A DNA stretch of 64,000 nt. Source: Euphorbia lathyris (taxonomy: Eukaryota > Streptophyta > Magnoliopsida > Malpighiales > Euphorbiaceae). This document shows, one piece after another, positions 23,666 to 35,815 of the stretch; within the stretch, counting starts at the first letter, position 1; the number at the start of each line of letters is the position of its first letter. The notes beneath the pieces are model-generated. The model saw only the letters and a list, made by a program, of their open reading frames with translations. It had not been told where the DNA came from and made no database searches. The stretch lies in contig NC_088917.1 of assembly GCF_963576675.1 (NCBI RefSeq), positions 12,986,001-13,050,000 of the forward strand. Reading direction: 5' to 3'. The position numbers were made by a program, and so were the translations under genes.

Positions 23666-24600
23666 GCTTACCAACGTTGTTAGATTCTCATCGTTTGATT
23701 CTTATTAGTTGACTAACATTAAAAGTAAAATTCTTCTTTCTTAATAAAAGTTATATCAGCTAAAAAAATATATCAGAACAAAGAATTTCCACATATATAA
23801 GGAATATCTTGTTTATTAATTAAGTAATGTGAAATATTTAACACTGTTAATTAATAACAATGAGGTTTTTTTTATTATGATTAGTTCATCGACGTATCTA
23901 AAATGTTGTTTTTTTGTGACATTATTTGATAATATTTTTCATTTTTTTTATAAAATGTTGGTAATATTTTTAATGTACTAGCTTACCAACGTTGTTAGAT
24001 TCTGAACAATAGATTCTTAATTGAACTAACATTAAAAGTAAATTTTTTTTTTTTGTTAATTAAAGTTACCTCACCTCAAAAAATATCCAAAAATATCTAA
24101 GAAAGGATATGTAAGGAATATAATGTTCCCTAATTAAGTAACGTGAAATATTTAACAGTATTAACTGACAACAATGAGAACTTTTATTATTATTAGTTCA
24201 TTGACGCATTTAAAATGTTTTTTTGATACATTATTTAATAATATTTTTCGTTTTTTCTATAAAAAATGTTAGTAATATTTTTCATGTATTAGCTTACTAG
24301 TGTTGTTTCAACATTAAATTCTTAGTTTAACTGACATTAAAAGTAAAATTATTTTTCGTTACCCCAAAAAGTATCTCAAAAAAGAGAATTTCCATATATA
24401 TATAAAATGATACATTGTTTTTTTTTTTAATGAAGTAACATGAAATATTTGATAATAATGAGGTTTTTTAAATTATTATCAGTTTATTGATTTATTTAAA
24501 ATGTTGTTTTTTTTAAAATGTTGTTTTTTTTACATTATTTGATAACATTTTCCGGTTTTTCTGTAAAAAAATGTTAATAATATTTTTCATGTAACTTATT
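23666..24600. repeat. Tandem repeat, three units of about 315 bp
   Basis: GCTTACCAACGTTGTTAG begins units at 23666 and 23981, and the diverged GCTTACTAGTGTTG begins the third at 24292 (spacings 315 and 311 bp). Each unit then has CTAACATTAAAAGTAAA, a T-rich part, AAGTAA.GTGAAATATTTAA, ACAATGAG..TTTT, TTAGTTCAT.GACG and TTTAAAATGTT in the same order. The unit is AT-rich and non-coding. It may be a small satellite cluster or locally duplicated DNA. Confidence 0.85.
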
Positions 24601-25076
24601 ATTTTGTAACATTTACAACATATCTACTAAAATTGGTGAAGTACCAATTAATATAAATAGTAAATTAAACGTTACCGTAATATAACTAACAGAAATTCCA
24701 TTCACAATAATTTAACAAAATTATTAATAGAACTCTTTAAAAATTTAAAGAAGCTATAAACTTATATCCACATCATTGAACCAATTTATATAACCAGGAC
24801 CAACATTTTGAATATACAAGGAGTCGTATGGTTACTTTTTTTTTACTTTATATTTACTTTTTTATTTTACAGGATAGAGTTTTAAGTGTTTGGTTAGATA
24901 TTTCCAGTATTTACATTTTTATTTTAAAAGATAGAGCTTCAAGTGTTTGAGTAGACACTTTCTGTTTACATTTTATAATTGAAAAGTAGTTTTAAAAAAA
25001 AATATCTGCTTTTTGGAACAACAGACTTTTTCAACAGTAAGCTGTAAAGACAAACAGCAAATATGAATTAACCAAA
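24601..25076. other. AT-rich spacer
   Basis: No gene seen. AGATAGAGTTTTAAGTGTTTGG-like text occurs twice (about 24874 and 24930), a local duplication. Confidence 0.4.
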
Positions 25077-25683
25077 GGGTATTGCTATTCACCGCATCCA
25101 AATTCCGGTTCACCGTTCATTTTTGACATATTTGCCCTTCTCATTTTATTTCATCCAAAACCTTAAAAGCTCTCTCTCCCGAGCACAAATCCCGGAATTT
25201 ATAAAAATGGACCCAAGTATTCCCGAAGATAATGATTTCGAACACGAGATAATATTACGATTCTTAAATACGTGTCTAATTAATTTTTTAATTTTTTTTT
25301 CGGTTTTTGCCTGAACGGGTAGAGCGTACTCTCGCTCCGTAGGCCGAACGGATGAACTACCCGTTCGGCCTAGGGAACGGGCAGTATGCGCCACCCGTTC
25401 CACCGATGGAACTGGTGGTACGTGCCACCCGTTCCACCTACGGGACGGGTGGTACGCGCCACCCGTTCCACCAACGGAACGGACAGTACGCGCTGCCCTT
25501 TTCCACCCATGGTGAAACGGGCAGGCTGCCCGTTCAGGCAAAAAATGTGGAGAAATTTGAGAAACCTAAGAAGTTAGAGAGGATTTGAGAGAATTTTAAT
25601 TTTTTTTGTTAGAAAAAGTGAGGAGGGCAAATATGTTAAAAATGGACGGTGGATCGGAATTTGAGTGCGGTATATAGCAGCCC
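25077..25683. mobile_element. 607-bp TIR element with a GC-rich core, resembling the PMD element
   Basis: The left arm GGGTATTGCTATTCACCGCA and the reversed right arm GGGCTGCTATATACCGCACT continue in parallel for about 70 bp (CAAATTCCG, CACCGT, CATTTTTRACATATTTGCCC). The arm start and layout resemble those of the 5882-9672 element (GGGTGTTGTTA..., then ...ACCCTTT). The core (25313-25540) is a GC-rich palindromic minisatellite. No coding gene is credible. TSD unclear: TTAACCAAA on the left, ACCTAACAAA on the right. Confidence 0.7.
25313..25540. repeat. 34-bp GC-rich palindromic minisatellite
   Basis: CCACCCGTTCCACC recurs at 25391, 25425 and 25459 (period 34 bp), with GGAACGGG-type complements between. 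The whole array is bounded by inverted GCCTGAACGGG and CCCGTTCAGGC. Both strands read open as Arg/Pro-rich chance ORFs, which I do not call genes. Confidence 0.85.
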
Positions 25684-26070
25684 ACCTAACAAAACGTATC
25701 CTAATGTTTTAAGGTTTTATTTTTAAAATCCAAAATGAATACAAATTATTTATTTATTTGAAAACCACAGTCGCTCTCACAGCAGCCAGTTTCACATTCA
25801 CCGCCCACCAACTGTCTCTCTCAACATATACCTTTTGCCACCATTCAAGCATTAAAAAAGCGCGTACACTTCACTCCACCTTTTCAAGCGCGTCACCGCA
25901 CACTAAAACCGTCAGTGTTCCCTTTTAACAAAGCGAAGACACCTGTCTTTAGTCTTTGCCATGCGGGACCCATGCGGACTCTTTTATTGACAATGACTCG
26001 ACCTATCATCAATATCCGTGTACTTATCTGATAAGCACACCTACTTATACCTCGAAAATGCCGCCTCCAC

Positions 26071-26866
26071 TATATAAATTATTTTCGATTTTCCTCCAAA
26101 CCCGAGCAGAAGCATCTTCTGAGAAAGAGCAGAGAGTTTTTTTACAGAGTAGAGAGAAAATAGCTCTGTTTTTTCGTACGGTCTGTTTCGAGGTGAGCTA
26201 TGTTTCTTCTCTTTTTGCTTTTACCTATGGAGTCACGGCGAATGGTTGCTTTTGCTTTTGTTTCTTCTTCTTTTCGGAAAATCTCGCTAGACTCTACTTT
26301 TGTGCATTTTCAATTTCAATCGGTTAAAGCTACTTTACTGTTTCTAATCTCTGATAAACCCTAATTTTTTTTAATTTCCTCGTCAATCTGCTTTGGAAAT
26401 TGAAAATTCTCTGTTGTTGAAAATTCTCTGTTGGTTCCTCGTCGCTCGAATCGATTTTGCTGCGGCGGAGGATCTTGTTACGGTAGTTAATTATCTTAAT
26501 ACTGTAAATAGTACCGAAATGGAAACTAATGAATAATGAAGAACTCCATTTCCGTTTTTTTCTTTTTTTTTTTGCTTTCCTTTCTCGTTCGCTTTTCTCT
26601 CAACTGTGTTTATTACAGATCGTATTACTTGTTGTTTTTGCCTGCTATCTTGATTTTACTCGGACGAAGATTTCTATGAGGCATTTCTTCTATCTAAAAT
26701 TGAAGTGAGGGGATCTTTGCTGGTTTGTGTTTTTTTGTCTCTTTGTGATTCATTTTTGTCCGATTTCATGTGTATGACGAAATGCATATGGAATGTGTTG
26801 TTGTTAATGTTGATTTTAGTGAGTGCTGTTTTGAAGGGCGGCGTTAGATAAGGACTAGCAGCTGTG
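26071..26866 (+). promoter_or_regulatory. Core promoter, leader and leader intron of the TOPLESS-related gene
   Basis: TATATAAATT at 26071-26080 is a good TATA box. A leader with GAGAAAGAGCAGAGAG follows from about 26100. GAG|GTGAGC at 26193 is a consensus splice donor followed by T-rich DNA, as in the leader introns of many plant genes. The matching acceptor is not certain; the AG just before 26862 is one option. The ATG used is at 26867. Confidence 0.55.
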
Positions 26867-29800
26867 ATGACGTCTGCTCTCAGTAGAGACCTCATATTCC
26901 TAATTTTTCAGTTCCTTGATGAAGAAAAGTACAGAGGGACTTTTCATAGGTATATAAAACTTGAAAAAAAAGGCTTGTAGAGTTTTTAACCTTTTTTGAA
27001 AAAATAAAATTGGTGACATGACATTTTGTTTTGGCTTTTAATTATTTGGATAGGCTTGAGCAAGAATCGGGATTCTACTTTAATGTGAATTACTTTGAAG
27101 AGATTATTATGAATGGTGATTGGGATGAGGTTGAGAAGTATCTTTCAGGGTTCACTAAATTGGATGATAACAAATATTCCATGAAAATGTTTTTTGAAAT
27201 TCGAAAGCAAAAGTACCTTGAGGCGTTGGACAAGTAAGTTGCTGAATCTCTGGTATCCTTTTAGGTTCATATAGCACACATTTTCACAATCTGCCTTGCT
27301 CAGTTTTCCCTTGTTTTGTTGTGCCTACCTTGTGATCTTGTATTTGGCTAGGAATGATCGGGCCAAGGCTGTTGATATCCTCATAAAGGATTTGAAGGTG
27401 TTTTCTACTTTCAATGTAGATTTGTTCAAAGAAATCACTCAGCTCATCACATTAGAAAATTTCAGGTTTGCTTGTTTGTTACTCAGGTACAAAGTTTTTC
27501 TTTTTCACTCTTATGTTGGTGACTATTTTATGCTTCGGGAATACTGCAGGGAAACTGAGCCACTCAAAGGATATAGAGATGCAAAAACAGCAAGAGCAGC
27601 TATGTTTACTGAGCTGAAGCCTCTTATTGAGGGTAATCCCCTATTACGTGACAAGTTGCGGTTTCCTGTCATAAAAGGCGCCAGGTTACGGATGCTTATC
27701 AATCAAAGGTAAAACGAAGGTTATCACAAGACCAACAGATAAATTTACTTTTTTGGTCCTCAAATAGCTGTTGCATTGCTATGCTTTTGTACAATTGAAA
27801 ATGGGAATGTTTATTTAAATAATTTGAGAGTTTTTGAGTAATATTGTTTTGAAAAGTTTGGTTTCTTTACACGATTTTGTTTTGAACTCTATGCAAATTC
27901 TGATTGTCTACGATTACAATTACTATGTAATTTGACAGCTTGAACTGGCAGCATTCTCTTTGTGGAAATCCAAGGCAAAATCCTGATATAAAAACTCTCT
28001 TTGTGGATCATAATTGTAGAAATGCCAATGATGCATATGCCCACCTCGCAGCAAACAATCAGCTCATAGGTTCTGCTCCGAAAACAGAAGGTTTTCTTCT
28101 ACCAATGGCTCCAAATGCAGTAAGTGATTGAGTTCACTTTCTTTTCATCACATTTTCATCTGTCAGTTGGACATGTTGGGATTTTCAGATAGAAGTAAAT
28201 AAAATAAATAGCGGAAATAATAAAATTAGAGAATCTACATCTCCACTTGCTTTCTATTTTTATTATTGATATTGGTGGTTGTTTGCTCTCTTTTTAAAAA
28301 AAAAAAAGAAAAGACTATGCATTAAATAGAATCAGAATACAATGCTTGAACAATGAAATCTGGAAGACTAGTATGTCACTCCATTAGTCCTGACATAGAA
28401 TAGGATGCCTTGATGGGCAACACTATTCACAGAACGACTAGCAAAAATGATACTAACATCATTAAACGAATGAATCAACCTATTATAATCATCAAGAACA
28501 AGGTCGTAATAAGGCCTGAAGGTAGATTGATTAAGATCTAAAACTACCACCTCTACATCGGTTTCAACAAGACAGTCGTCCATACCCTTTCTGTTGAGCC
28601 AACTTAGAGCTTCCCGAATGCCCATAGCTTCCCCTACACGAGGCCAGTAATCACCCCGCACAAGTTTGGAAAAAGCTCCAGAAAACTTGCCATTGCAGTC
28701 CCGTAGCATGGCCTCTAAACCCAGCAGGCCTGACCCGGCGATAATAGAGGCATAAGTGAGCTGGAGGAGGCCGTAACCAGCGAATCGCACCCCAAGCAGA
28801 CCCTGCCTCACCTGGAACAACCTGGGCACCAACATTCATCCCCTTTGATTGAGTATCCTGCCACTCCTTCAATGTATTAACACTTAACTTATTTATTACA
28901 TATAACTCTACTAATTAAAATATATTAAATATTTTTTCATAACTAATTATTAAACTTTGAATCAAACATAACAGGACGCATCATTATTTATTTACTCATT
29001 TTTTGTTGAGCCATTGATTTCTTTTTCTTCTCAATTTTGCAGCATCAGCTCTTCCAACCTTCACCGACAGCACTACCACCAGTTCAACCTCCACTGACCA
29101 CATGGATGTCTAATCCTGCTACCATAAATCATCCAAGTCTTCATGGAGGTGGATTAAGTTTTGGCAGCCTTAATCCAGGTGTTCCTTTTCTCAATACATG
29201 TATATGATTAGTTCTTTTCCCCCTATGTTTATTAACATAATCATTCACTTAAATATCAGGAATGGTTGCAATTCCAAAGGGTCCGGGGGACTCTGATGCT
29301 TCCAGACCAAGGATATCTGGGTTTTCAGACAGAGTAAGCACTTGTAACTACCTACAAATAACATGGTTTCATTATCTGGTATCTTAATGATATTTTATTT
29401 ACCTGCTATTTTCCTTGCAGATGATATTACCTGGAAGTAATTCTGGTCAAAATCATAATGGCGGGGCTTTTAGTACAGTTGATGAATTGCCCAAGACTGT
29501 GGCGCGTACCTTAAATCAGGGTTCTGTTCCCACAAGCATGGACTTTCATCCTATTCAACAAACTTTACTTCTAGGTTAGTTCTTGTGGGTATTCTTGGTG
29601 CTGTCAATCTGTGGAGTATGTTGATCTCGTTTGCAAATTTTCAGTTGGAACTTTAATTGGGGACGTTAGCTTGTGGGAAGTTAGTTCTAGGGAGAAGTTG
29701 CTCTCTAAAACTTTTCAGGTGTGGGATATCGGAGCAAGCTCAATGACACTGAAGGTATGATCCTTTGTGCACTCATAGTAAATTCTTTTAGCAAGATGAA

Positions 29801-32800
29801 GGTTTTTTTATCAGAAGAATCTGAAAGTTGACCTTGATCAAATTCAGGCTTCTATAGTCAAAGATCCATCTGTTTCTGTTAGACGCGTATTATGGAGTGC
29901 TGATGGTTCTTTATTTGGTAGGATTCTTAAAACAGGAATAATGAATGTTCGCATATGATTACTATTGCAGCAAATTTAATGAATACTTATGATTTTCCGA
30001 ACAGGAGTTGCCCACTCTAAGCACGTGGTGCAGTTATATACCTATCATGGTGGGAAAGATATTAAGAATCATTTGGAGGTGATTTTGTAAAAATTGCATC
30101 CAAAATACATCTGCAGTTTTTGTTAACCAACTCCTCAAAAAGTTAATGTCTTGATTTGTAGATTGATGCTCATGTTGGAAGTGTAAATGATATAGCATTC
30201 TGCAACCCGCACAAGCAACTCTCTGTTATTACTTGCGGTGATGACAAGACTATCAAGGTAATAATTGTAAGACTAATGATGGTATTTTGGCCATAGAAAG
30301 TTAGTCCAATGAACTGTAATTATTTTTAAAATTTCAGGTGTGGGATGTGGCTACTGGTGCAAAACTCTTTACTTTAGAAGGTCATGATGCTCCTGTACAT
30401 TCTATCTGCCCTTACTCGAGAGAAAATGTTCATGTAAGGACTCTGATTAATGAGCCTTTTTTTTCTCTGTTATATGATTATTCGCTTACCCAAATGTGGT
30501 GCTTCTATTCTCAGTTTATCTTTTCCACATCAGTGGATGGAAAAATAAAGGCTTGGTTATATGACTCAACGGGATCTAAGCTTGATTTTAATGCTCCTGG
30601 TTTAGCATGCACCACATTGGCCTACACTGCTGATGGAAAGAGGTTAATTAGCAGACTGAAGTATCATTTTACGGAAACCTTGTACATTTAAAAGTCAAGC
30701 TGAAAAATTGAATATTTTTACTGTATATATTTTAGATTATTTTCTTGTGGGACAAATCAAGGGGGAGCGTCACACATGGTGGAATGGAATGAAAAGGAAG
30801 GTACCATAAAGAGATCATACCATGGATTAAAACGTGCAAGGGGTGTTATTCAGTTTGATATTGGCAAGAACAAGTTCTTAGCAGCCGGTGACGACTACTC
30901 AATCAAATTTTGGGATATGAATAATCCTGATATCTTGACAATGACTGATGCTGAGGGAGGCATACCAGTAAGGGATTTGATTCTCATATTTGGTGTAATA
31001 TGTATTATGCATTAGAAACAAAAATTTCTAATAGATTAATATGTGTAAAATTTTCTTCTTTTTCTGAAGGCAAATCCGAGAATTCGATTCAACAAAGAAG
31101 GAACGTTATTGGCAGTATCCGCGAATGATCATAAAATCAAGATCCTGGCAACTATTGATGGGCTGCGTTTGATGCGTGCAACTGAAGGCCAACCTCTCCC
31201 CGCCTCTAGGTTTGGAATTGCATCTGAGAATTTAACAATGGTTAGAATTTCTGTCCACTTCATTGTTTTCTTTTACTGCTATAAACATCTTAATTTGTTG
31301 TGGTGTTCTTATGTATGTCAACTGATACTATTTGTGATTTTCTAGAATGGTGATGTTAAGAAATTGGAAGAAATAAAACCAAGGTTACCTGAAGAAACCA
31401 AGGTATGGAAGTTTGTTGATATTAATGATCCATCTCGGCTTAGGTCACTAAAGCTCTCTGCTCATGTCAAAACAGATAAGGTATTCTGCTTGTTTGGCCA
31501 TATATCTTAGCTTTGCTGATGCAAAATAGAAATAAATTTTCACCGGCTCTCCTAAACTTAACAAACGCAGATTCCAAGGTTAACCTACACAAATTCCGGC
31601 AATGGGATTATGGCACTAGCCTCAAATGGTATTCATCTCCTATGGAGGTGGCTACAAACAGACCCTCAACAAAGTGGGAAGGTACCAACGTCAAATTTTA
31701 TGAAAAAAATAACCCCTTTAAATTTATGTCAACATGGTCTACCTGATGCTAAAGCTAAACGAAGTTCATTTTTTTGATTTTTTTTTAACTAAATGTTACA
31801 TGTACTAGGTGACAACCAAGATTACCCCTCACTTGTTTCAACCACCTTCCGGCATATTAATGACCAATGATGTACCTGAAGCTAACAAAGAAGAGGTTCT
31901 GCCCTGCTTTGCCATGTCTAAGAATGATTCATATATCATGTCGGCTTCAGGGGGGAAAGTTTCCTTGTTCAACACCATGACATTTAAGGTAATCCTGAAA
32001 TTTTATACTGGGGGTCTAAGAATACTGGTTCTGCTTAGACAAGAAAAGGCTGCCTCATTTTTCTGACCTATCCTTCAACTGCAGACAATGGCTACATTCA
32101 TCCCTCCACCACCCGTTGCAACATATCTTGCTTTTCATCCTCAAGATAACAACATAGTTGCAATAGGCGTGGATGATGCCACAATACTAATATATAATGT
32201 TCGTGCTGATGAGGTACGATACTGTTTTGGTTGCTGATGATATGAAGATAAACAAAAGCGTCCAACGATTTGAGTGCTATCTTTCTCGATGCAGGCCAAG
32301 TGCAAGCTAAAGAGTCACTCTAAGAGAATCACTGGCCTTGCCTTCTCCACTGCGCTGAATGTGCTCGTATCATCCGGGGCAGATTCTCAGGTTCATATTT
32401 ATCTTTTTCTGAAATATAAATTGTCCTGGTCCTGTGTGATTGTTAGCGAGAGTAGATTATCGGCGTTTCTTCATTTTCAGATCGTAGTATGGAGCTGTGA
32501 TAAGTGGGAAAGACAAAAGAATACTTTTGTGCAACTTCCGGCTGGTAAAGTGGCTCCACCACTGTCAAACACCCAAGTTCAGTTTCACCAGAATCAGACC
32601 CACATACTCGTCGTGCATGAGATGCAGCTTGCCATATACGAAATGACAAAATTCGAATGCATAAAGCAGGTAATCTAATCTTAAACATGTATTTTGTTAA
32701 AGCACCAAATATGCATAAATATTTCACCTTGTCGTTTCGTTTGTTTATAATCCCAGTGGACAGTTGAAGATTTTTCGGCACCAATCTCCAGTGCAACATT

Positions 32801-33272
32801 CTCATGTGACAGCCAGCTAGTATACAGTAGCTTCATGGATGGAACTGTGCGCATATTTAGCTCGTTTAATCTCGAAGCTAGAATTCAAATAAGTCCTTCC
32901 GCTTATCTTCCATCAGATATCAGGTTCTTGTTCTGTTAACTAGATCTTCACTTACAGTTTTCACGCATTCATATCGAAAAATCTTTAACGCGGACAACCA
33001 CATCAAATCTTTTCCTGATACATCCGATAGTTGAATGCTCATTACATTTGTTCATCTGCTGCAGTTCTACAGTATACCCACTTGCGATTGCTGCAAGCAC
33101 TCGAGAACCGGAGCAGTTCACCATAGGGCTAACGGACGGAAGTGTTATCGTCTTGGAGCCTCTGGAATCGGTAGGGAGATGGAATCTGACTACACCTCAT
33201 TCAGAGAATGGTTCAGCAAGTAATCATCCTCCTCCTGCCTCTACAATAATTTCCCTGGATCAAAACCACTGA
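26867..33272 (+). CDS. TOPLESS-related transcriptional corepressor (divergent TPL/TPR)
   Basis: Twenty-four exons: 26867-26949, 27054-27233, 27352-27465, 27550-27708, 27939-28119, 29043-29178, 29260-29333, 29421-29574, 29645-29754, 29848-29917, 30005-30078, 30162-30257, 30338-30433, 30515-30642, 30736-30967, 31070-31240, 31346-31480, 31571-31681, 31809-31988, 32085-32213, 32295-32390, 32481-32669, 32757-32923, 33065-33272. Total 3273 nt, 1090 residues, no stop. N-terminus: LisH (LSRDLIFLIFQFLDEEKY), then CTLH (WDEVEKYLSGFTKLDDNKYS) and SLNWQH, which bind EAR motifs in the family. A short Pro/Ser linker (about 210-310) precedes two WD40 propellers (DELPKTVARTLNQGS; VITCGDDKTIKVWD; SASGGKVSLFN; SSGADSQ). 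TPL recruits histone deacetylases to EAR repressors in auxin, jasmonate and floral signalling. Late blades look closest to TPR3/TPR4 (from memory). Odd: about 40 residues shorter than TPL, and ETEPLKGYRDAKTARAAM replaces the conserved ENEQLSKYGDTKSARS stretch. Confidence 0.92.
28310..28900 (-). pseudogene. LINE-type RNase H relic inside an intron of the TOPLESS-related gene
   Basis: On the minus strand, 28835-28368 reads as an RVT_3-type RNase H remnant: LEAMLRDCNGKFSGAF, GEAMGIREALSWL, LVETDVEVVVLDL and ASRSVNSVAHQ. The upstream part (WGAIRWLRPPPAHL) is in another frame (28872-28651), so there is at least one frameshift, and the first catalytic Asp appears as Tyr (LTYASI). It lies in the intron 28120-29042, antisense to the host gene, and is probably the 3' tail of an old LINE. 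Confidence 0.75.
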
Positions 33273-34112
33273 AATGAAAAGCCTCCTTTTCATGTATATC
33301 GTTTTAAATAGAGTTTCTTTCTCTAGAATTTTCATATAAATAGTTATAAGCCATTGCCCTGGATTTACAAGCTTATAGGCTAGAAATAATAACATGAAAT
33401 TTAGTTCAAGCACTAGTTATAAGCCTCGCCGTAGATTTCCAAGCTTACAACAGGGTGTCAATTCGGATTGTCAATCTGGATTGTCCTGTCATAATCGTAT
33501 CATCTTTTCGTATATGATATAAATGCAGAAAAAAGAAGTATGAAATGTGTCATGTTAGATGGATTACCTTTATAAACTGTGTTATCGTGTTAGAAATTAA
33601 CAACCCTTATAATAACATGAAATTCGGTTCAAGGAAAAACTTCAATAGTTATAAGCTGCTGCCATGGATTTCTAAGCTTGTAGGGTGTTAAATTCGGGTT
33701 ATTTCATTGATTATATATGATTTAAATGTGCAATAATAATAATAATAATAACTAGTTTTTGGTTTTTGCGATGTACGGATTCATCTTGACATATAAATAT
33801 TAAAAAAATTTATAATTTAATAATTAAAATTAATGATATTATCTAAATTAAATTTTATTATTTTATTTTTGTATTTACTTTAAATAATTTTTATAAAGAT
33901 AAATATAATAATATAATTAAAATTAATTTATTATATATTACATTATATTTTTTATCACTAAAATGAGGAAGTGACATTCTAGCCTCATTGTTACTATTTT
34001 ATATTATATAATTATATGAAATATATCGTATTAGACGGATTATCTCTACAAATTTTCTTTCGATACGTGCAATAACTCATTTGGAAGATTCATAAGTAAA
34101 ATATACTCAAAG
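33273..34112. other. 3' flank of the TOPLESS-related gene
   Basis: The first 200-300 bp probably hold the 3' UTR. A text block around AACATGAAATT..GTTCAAG and TTATAAGCC..GCC.TGGATTT..AAGCTT occurs three times (about 33340, 33415, 33615), a diverged local repeat. AAT microsatellite at about 33733-33752. No other gene seen. Confidence 0.45.
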
Positions 34113-34710
34113 CTTAGTGTTTGGTTAGATAAATTTAGATTATAGAATAAGAATAGGAATGAATTATTCCCTTTGTTAATGTTTAGTTAAACAAATATAA
34201 CTTGAGAATAGGAATCCATTCCCTTAATTATGACAATTATTGATTCCACCTTCTCTGCACATCAATCAAATTCCTATTCCTAAAAGAAGAAAAAATTCTA
34301 CACGTTTTCTTCACCACCCACACCCACGTTTTACCACTAACCATTCAAATTATGGTTTTTCTTTGGTTCCAAATTATGATTATCATATACAAAAATGTTT
34401 TTCGGCTCCAATTTATAATATAGCTTTTTTTATAATGATAATAAAAATTTATCAGGGTAATTTGAATTTTTTAATATTCTTTTTTATTGTAGTTATGATG
34501 ATTATTATTATTATTTATTAAACTATTTTTAATAAATTATATTCATCTCGATTCCGACCATTAAAGAACCAAACAACTTCAAAGAGAATCAGATTCCAAT
34601 TCCAAATTGAACCAAACATAATAAATAAATAGTCAGTCCGATTCTGATTCCGTCAAATTTCCATTTCGATTCCGTTTCCGATTTCGAAGTTTAAACCAAA
34701 CACCCCTTAG
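34113..34710. mobile_element. MITE, about 600 bp
   Basis: The left end CTTAGTGTTTGGTTAGATAA and the reversed right end CTAAGGGGTGTTTGGTTTAA are imperfect inverted repeats of the GGTGTTTGG type common in hAT-like plant MITEs. Inside, GAATAGGAAT and ATTCCGATTC words run in opposite orientations. TSD not clear. Confidence 0.5.
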
Positions 34711-35071
34711 AATCTATATATTAGAGCATATACTACCCTACTCTTATAAGAAAGCTTATTATAGAATCTGCTATTGTTATAAGAAAGCTGAACACATAAT
34801 TTGGATTCCGATTCCGAACCAGGTAGAATTTCTCATTTTTTTTATGATGTTTGAGCTCTCGGAATGGTAACAGGAAGAAAAGCACTTATGTTAATAAATT
34901 TGTAGCCATTGCTTGGAGAAGTATGGTATGGTATTAGTTGAAAATCTGTTGGCTGATTGAAGATTATGTTGTCAACTTGTGAAAATTGGACTTCAATTTG
35001 GGCCTTAAATTGGGTCTATTTTCACTTACTAATAGCTTAAATGCATCATTGTGGATAGTATTATTATTTTA

Positions 35072-35128
35072 GGGTTAATTTCAAAAGAAACTGTTGTGAT
35101 TATACTGTTTTGCAAATGAAGGAATGTG

Positions 35129-35168
<40 letters not shown>

Positions 35169-35775
35169 TCAAAACAAGAAATGTGTTTGTCAACATTTAC
35201 AAATCGATGATGTTTAGGTCAATATTGCCAAATTTTACAGTTAATGATATGAAAATGAAAATTTTCAAGAATTTAATCATATTTTAAACAACTTTAATTC
35301 TTCAACATTATAATTTTGAGATCATTTAGGTGTTGTTTGGTGAGGAGAGAGAAAATTAATGCTTAGAGTAAGAAAGCTTCGATAAAAAATATAGTTACAT
35401 AGTAAATGTGATACTAAACAATTTTAATTTGGAAAATTTGACCGTTAATGACTTGAAAATGAAAGTTAATGTTTAGAGGTCATTTAGGTGTTGTTTGGTG
35501 AGGGGATAGAAAGTTAATGTTTAGAGTAAGAATCCAAAAATGATGATTTTGAAAGATAAAAAATATGGTTATATATTAAATGTGATACTAAATAACTTTA
35601 TTTTTTTAAAAAATTTCATTTTGAGGTCATTAACTGCAAAATTTGGTAATGTCAACCCAAAAGTCCTCAATTTGCAAATGTCGATAAGCACATTTTTTAT
35701 TTCGATAAAAACAAAATACCACAATACTCCATCTGCAAAACAGTACTTCATTTTTTTTAATAAAGAAAAATCAAA
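35072..35775. mobile_element. Long inverted-repeat element with T37 run and internal duplication
   Basis: TACTGTTTTGCAAATG, TTTGTCAACATTTACAAAT and GCCAAATTTTACAGTTAATG on the left are mirrored by their complements at about 35590-35745 on the right, giving arms of roughly 200 bp. A 155-bp internal segment with TCATTTAGGTGTTGTTTGG occurs twice (about 35321 and 35477). The same phrase lies in the element at 41413-41902, so the two belong together. Borders are approximate. Confidence 0.6.
35131..35167. repeat. Homopolymer of 37 T
   Basis: An uninterrupted run of 37 T inside the left arm of the element above. It may be an expanded T-tract or an old poly(A) in antisense; sequencing error in its length is likely. 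Confidence 0.9.
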
Positions 35776-35815
35776 GCATAGAAGCTATCATTAAAAACAA
35801 GGTTTAAAATTTTAC

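Noticed and set aside
25146..25588. Arg/Pro-rich ORFs on both strands
   Set aside because: They come from the 34-bp palindromic array; open frames on both strands with the same repeat are a composition effect.
25077..25683. Target-site duplication for the short PMD-like element
   Set aside because: TTAACCAAA and ACCTAACAAA match only with a gap; not counted as evidence.
28176..28300. Possible LTR start (TGTTGGGATTTTC, then GCGGAAAT) in a corepressor intron
   Set aside because: It resembles the start of the 3852 block but has no matching end or TSD within the intron; too short to call.
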